Source: Gymnopilus junonius
Taxonomy: Eukaryota > Basidiomycota > Agaricomycetes > Agaricales > Galerinaceae
NCBI GenBank assembly: GCA_015501075.1
Contig: JADNYJ010000606.1
Coordinates: 1 to 18,659 of the forward strand
DNA length: 18,659 bases
Reading direction: 5' to 3'
In this document: positions 17,899 to 18,659 of the stretch, piece after piece
How the letters are laid out: every line of letters starts with the position of its first letter
How positions within the stretch are numbered: position 1 is the stretch's first letter
Translations under genes and position numbers: made by a program
Notes under the pieces: model-generated
Told to the model about the DNA's origin: nothing
Databases searched by the model: none
What the model saw: only the letters and a program-made list of their open reading frames with translations

Positions 17899-18659
17899 AT
17901 GCCCGCACGAAACGCATCAAACGCGGCGGCCAACAAAGAGGAAGGGCAACTACCTTTTCTCTTGTTGGCCGAGGTGGTGGTGCTGTCGTGGGAGCCAGCC
18001 GAGTGGCCTTCCAGCAGGTGAGCTATGTAATGCTCGAGATGTTTTGAATATTATCCAACGTTTTCCAAACTCTTTTTCGCATCGACATAGCTCATGTCGA
18101 GGCTGTTGGCTTGAAGCGACCTAACTTTGGCCAGGGTGGAAGAGGTGTTCAGATGCAAGTTAACTCGTTTGCAGTCAAACGCTTTCCTCAAGGCTTTATT
18201 TTCCATTATGATGGTAAGATGCTTTTATGCTCCTATCGCCCGTAATGTTGATGCGTAGGCAACATAGTTGGTACGTTTTTCTGTGTTCCTTCTAATAAGA
18301 AAGTGTATCGATCGGTCACTGAAGTGGTTGAGCCCGACAAACTTCCGGCAAGGCTCAACATGGAGTTGTTCAAAGTTATGCAATGCGATGAGCCCGATAT
18401 CTTCACCCCAAGATAGTATACGACGGGAGGAAGATCGCCTTCGCTCCGCGTGAACTCCCTCTCGGCCCCAACAACTCTCGAAGAGTATGCATTTCTTCTT
18501 GAGGTCTCTATTATATCATCGCCTTATACATTGTAACTACCAGTTTTCAGTCGTTTTGCCTCAAGCAAATGGAGGTGGAAATCCTACTCGTGCGCCTCGC
18601 GTGTACTTTATTACGCTCACGATGGTTGCCAAGATTAACCCTGAGTAAGAAATTCAGTT
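17899..18659 (+). CDS. Argonaute-family protein, N-terminal part (3' partial, frame-broken)
   Basis: Argonaute binds small RNAs and drives RNA interference or transcriptional silencing. Only the N-terminal and first linker region is present; PAZ, MID and PIWI lie beyond the right edge. Exon 2 (18091-18213) reads HVEAVGLKRPNFGQGGRGVQ followed by NSFAVKRFPQGFIFHYDGN, the usual Argonaute N-domain opening. Later exons give YRSVTEVVEPDKLPARLNME, VYDGRKIAFAPRELPLGPNN and, after an intron ending near 18550, FSVVLPQANGGG and ITLTMVAKINPE. TAG at 18414-18416 interrupts DIFTPR-VYDGRK; one base is missing there. The Gly/Arg-rich first exon from MPARNASNAAAN also does not join exon 2 in a single frame, so more breaks or a different start are likely. 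The intron at about 18271-18303 would be only 33 bases. The family call is strong; intactness is doubtful. Confidence 0.85.
18411..18416 (+). other. Premature stop from one-base loss in Argonaute exon
   Basis: CCA AGA TAG is read where the flanking protein (IFTPR, then VYDGRK one frame over) needs an extra base before TA-GTA-TAC. No GT donor lies in the preceding stretch to allow an intron instead. Confidence 0.75.

Overview
This window looks like nuclear DNA of a filamentous basidiomycete, most likely an Agaricomycete. Genes are broken by many short introns (about 45-75 bases, GT...AG). One gene encodes a DUF6593-type protein, a family I associate with mushroom-forming fungi, and two genes are autophagy ATG101 and an RNAi Argonaute. 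No bacterial operon, tRNA, rRNA or CRISPR array was seen. All gene models were spliced by eye from reading-frame continuity and protein-family knowledge; no searches were run.

Layout, left to right: (1) 1-2742 +, a 5'-truncated MFS transporter of the DHA2/VBA type. (2) 3155-5339, a three-level nest of non-autonomous DNA transposons: a Mutator-like element (199-bp inverted repeats, 9-bp target duplication) invaded by an 821-bp hAT-like element (8-bp duplication) and a 213-bp CACTA-like element (3-bp duplication). (3) 5820-6518 +, a DUF6593-type protein. (4) 6630-13945 -, three oxidoreductase genes in the same direction: an intact Baeyer-Villiger monooxygenase (BVMO), a tandem BVMO paralogue with a frame-broken exon, and a zinc alcohol dehydrogenase with a one-base frameshift. 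(5) 14501-15326 -, ATG101, head-to-head with (6) 15473-16252 +, a mitochondrial J-protein with a C-terminal membrane anchor. (7) about 17899-18659 +, the start of an Argonaute gene running off the window and also frame-broken.

The metabolic theme is the ADH-BVMO block. An alcohol dehydrogenase can make a ketone that a BVMO turns into an ester or lactone, so these genes could form a small catabolic or secondary-metabolic unit; this is inference from adjacency and family. The most instructive structural feature is the transposon nest, where the opposite arm of the host inverted repeat acts as an internal empty site for each insertion.

Single-base frame breaks occur in four genes (ADH, BVMO copy 2, ATG101, Argonaute), while the MFS, DUF6593, intact BVMO and J-protein genes read cleanly. 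The ATG101 break lies in an A8 run of a gene expected to be functional, so some of these breaks may be sequence errors rather than true decay.
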